Both the position numbers and the translations under genes were made by a program. The notes below the pieces were generated by a model that saw only the letters and a program-made list of their open reading frames with translations, did not search any database and was not told where the DNA came from. A DNA stretch of 64,000 bases from Corynebacterium sp. Its GTDB lineage: Bacteria; Actinomycetota; Actinomycetes; Mycobacteriales; Mycobacteriaceae. The stretch lies in the NCBI RefSeq assembly GCF_030532715.1, contig NZ_JAUNKO010000001.1:248001-312000 (forward strand), in the 5' to 3' direction. How positions within the stretch are numbered: position 1 is the stretch's first letter; the number at the start of each line of letters is the position of its first letter. Below, piece after piece: positions 63,187 to 64,000 of the stretch.

Positions 63187-63768
63187 GTGAGTGTTTCTTT
63201 GCGTCACTTGAGCACCCCCGAATTCGCCCGCCACGCGCCAGCGTTTGTGGACATCTACATTCAAGCCATGGGTTACCACCCCGGCATCCGCCACACGCGC
63301 ATCAACGCTTGGCAGCACCTCACCCGCAACGCGGGCTTTACCGCCATTTGCGCCCTCGATGGCACGCGTCCAGTGGGCATCGCCTTCGGATACCTCGGCA
63401 TGCAACACCACTGGTGGTACCAGCAAATCCAGCACGGGCTCATCCGCGCCGGCAAGTACGGCCCAGAATCGCAAAAAATCCTGCGCCACTATTTCGAAAT
63501 CGCCGAGATCCACGTGCTGCCCAACAGGCAGGGGGAAGGCACCGGTCGAGCGCTCATCACCGCGCTAGCCCGGCACGCGGAATCCAACTACGCCTTGCTA
63601 TCCACCCCCGAGGTGGAAAATGAAAACAATGCCGCCTTCCGCCTGTACCGCAGCCTGGGTTTTCGCGACGTTTTGCGAAACTTCCATTTCTCTGGCGACG
63701 ACCGCCCCTTTGCGGTGCTGTGGGCGCCCCTACCGCTCGTCGACGAAACCACCCACAGAGAGGATTAA
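63187..63768 (+). CDS. GNAT-family N-acetyltransferase
   Basis: A 193-residue acetyl-CoA dependent acetyltransferase. FEIAEIHVLPNRQGEGTGRALITAL is split over the central strand and contains the acetyl-CoA pyrophosphate loop (the R/Q-x-x-G-x-G/A pattern as RQGEGTG). NNAAFRLYRSLGFRDV is the C-terminal motif B. The substrate is unknown. The GTG at 63187 is chosen because it follows TATGCT by seven bases; the ATG at 63154 is upstream of that promoter. It is divergent from the HEPN gene and convergent with metF. Confidence 0.87.
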   Translation: MSVSLRHLSTPEFARHAPAFVDIYIQAMGYHPGIRHTRINAWQHLTRNAGFTAICALDGTRPVGIAFGYLGMQHHWWYQQIQHGLIRAGKYGPESQKILRHYFEIAEIHVLPNRQGEGTGRALITALARHAESNYALLSTPEVENENNAAFRLYRSLGFRDVLRNFHFSGDDRPFAVLWAPLPLVDETTHRED

Positions 63769-63776
63769 CCTCCGGC

Positions 63777-64000
63777 TCAGCGGATCATATCCATATCCGC
63801 AGCGGGCGCCATGCCCAAATTGTGCAGGACCTCTTGGGTGGCGCGCACGAGATTCAGCGTCATGAAATGCAGATCGGGGGCGCCCTCCGCGATGAGCCGT
63901 TCCGCCATTTCGGTGGTCACCTCGATGCCCACCTCGCGGATTGCTTCCCGATTTGCTTCCTCGTCACCCGCAGCGGCGCGCTCAAAGCGACGTTCTAGTG
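63777..64000 (-). CDS. metF: 3' end of methylenetetrahydrofolate reductase (partial)
   Basis: The last 74 codons are in the window, ending in PAADMDMIR and stop at 63777. Upstream residues translate to LHFMTLNLVRATQEVLHNLG, the conserved C-terminal block of MetF, which reduces 5,10-methylene-THF to 5-methyl-THF for methionine synthesis. The gene order dcw cluster, DUF3040, HEPN, GNAT, metF agrees with the corynebacterial map as I recall it. The rest of the gene lies outside. Confidence 0.85.
   Translation of the reverse strand, partial: LERRFERAAAGDEEANREAIREVGIEVTTEMAERLIAEGAPDLHFMTLNLVRATQEVLHNLGMAPAADMDMIR

Noticed and set aside
1..64000. tRNA, rRNA or CRISPR array
   Set aside because: No cloverleaf with a GTTCGAATC-type arm, no rRNA-like sequence and no regularly spaced repeats longer than those listed were seen by eye.

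Overview
The window is chromosomal DNA from a Corynebacterium or a very close mycolic-acid actinobacterium. The evidence is a GC-rich sequence, a division and cell-wall (dcw) cluster with wag31 and sepF but no ftsA, a meso-diaminopimelate type MurE, Mtb12-like lipoproteins, an actinobacterial ileS T-box, and a gene order (glgX, treZ, relS, ilvA, dnaE, lspA, dinB, ileS, wag31 to mraZ, metF) that matches my memory of the Corynebacterium glutamicum map. I see no rRNA, tRNA, insertion sequence, prophage or CRISPR array.

Layout. 1-14,410: carbohydrate and stress metabolism. It holds a TetR regulator with glgX, an exonuclease-BRCT protein, the alarmone synthetase relS, a 40-residue candidate small protein with its own promoter and terminator, treZ, an MFS exporter coupled to ilvA, an Excalibur-domain protein and a ribokinase-like kinase. 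14,411-14,998 is a gene-free stretch with inverted repeats. 15.0-27.7 kb: a methyltransferase, dnaE1, an SDR oxidoreductase, rarD, the lspA-rluD operon, several lipoproteins, an asparaginase and DNA polymerase IV. 28.05-37.19 kb: an accessory surface-polysaccharide locus. A polyprenyl-phosphate sugar transferase faces a tightly overlapping seven-gene operon (two GT4, one GT2, Wzz-like, Wzy-like, pyruvyl transferase and Wzx-like flippase). 37.4-39.5 kb: an EamA transporter and a beta-solenoid repeat protein. 39.6-61.8 kb: ileS with a T-box leader, then (reading in the transcribed minus direction) mraZ-rsmH-ftsL-ftsI-murE-murF-mraY-murD-ftsW-murG-murC-ftsQ-ftsZ-yfiH-yggS-sepF-yggT-wag31. 61.8-64 kb: a regulatory region with MraZ-like boxes, DUF3040, HEPN and GNAT genes, and the 3' end of metF.

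How it works together. The dcw block makes lipid II precursors (MurC-F, MraY, MurG) and the septal machinery (FtsZ, SepF, FtsQ, FtsL, FtsI, FtsW), while Wag31 directs polar growth. The polysaccharide locus holds the membrane core of a Wzx/Wzy pathway: initiation, glycosyl transfer, pyruvylation, flipping, polymerisation and length control. It lacks nucleotide-sugar genes and a tyrosine kinase, so those must come from elsewhere.

Start codons. About eighteen genes carry a TANNNT -10 element 6-8 nt before the best start codon, which implies leaderless mRNAs. I used this to move many starts. The strongest unusual signals are the polysaccharide locus, three consecutive perfect hairpins between mraZ and rsmH, two arrays of MraZ-like TGGGG boxes, overlapping divergent -10 elements of treZ and the YigZ-family gene, and the beta-solenoid protein.
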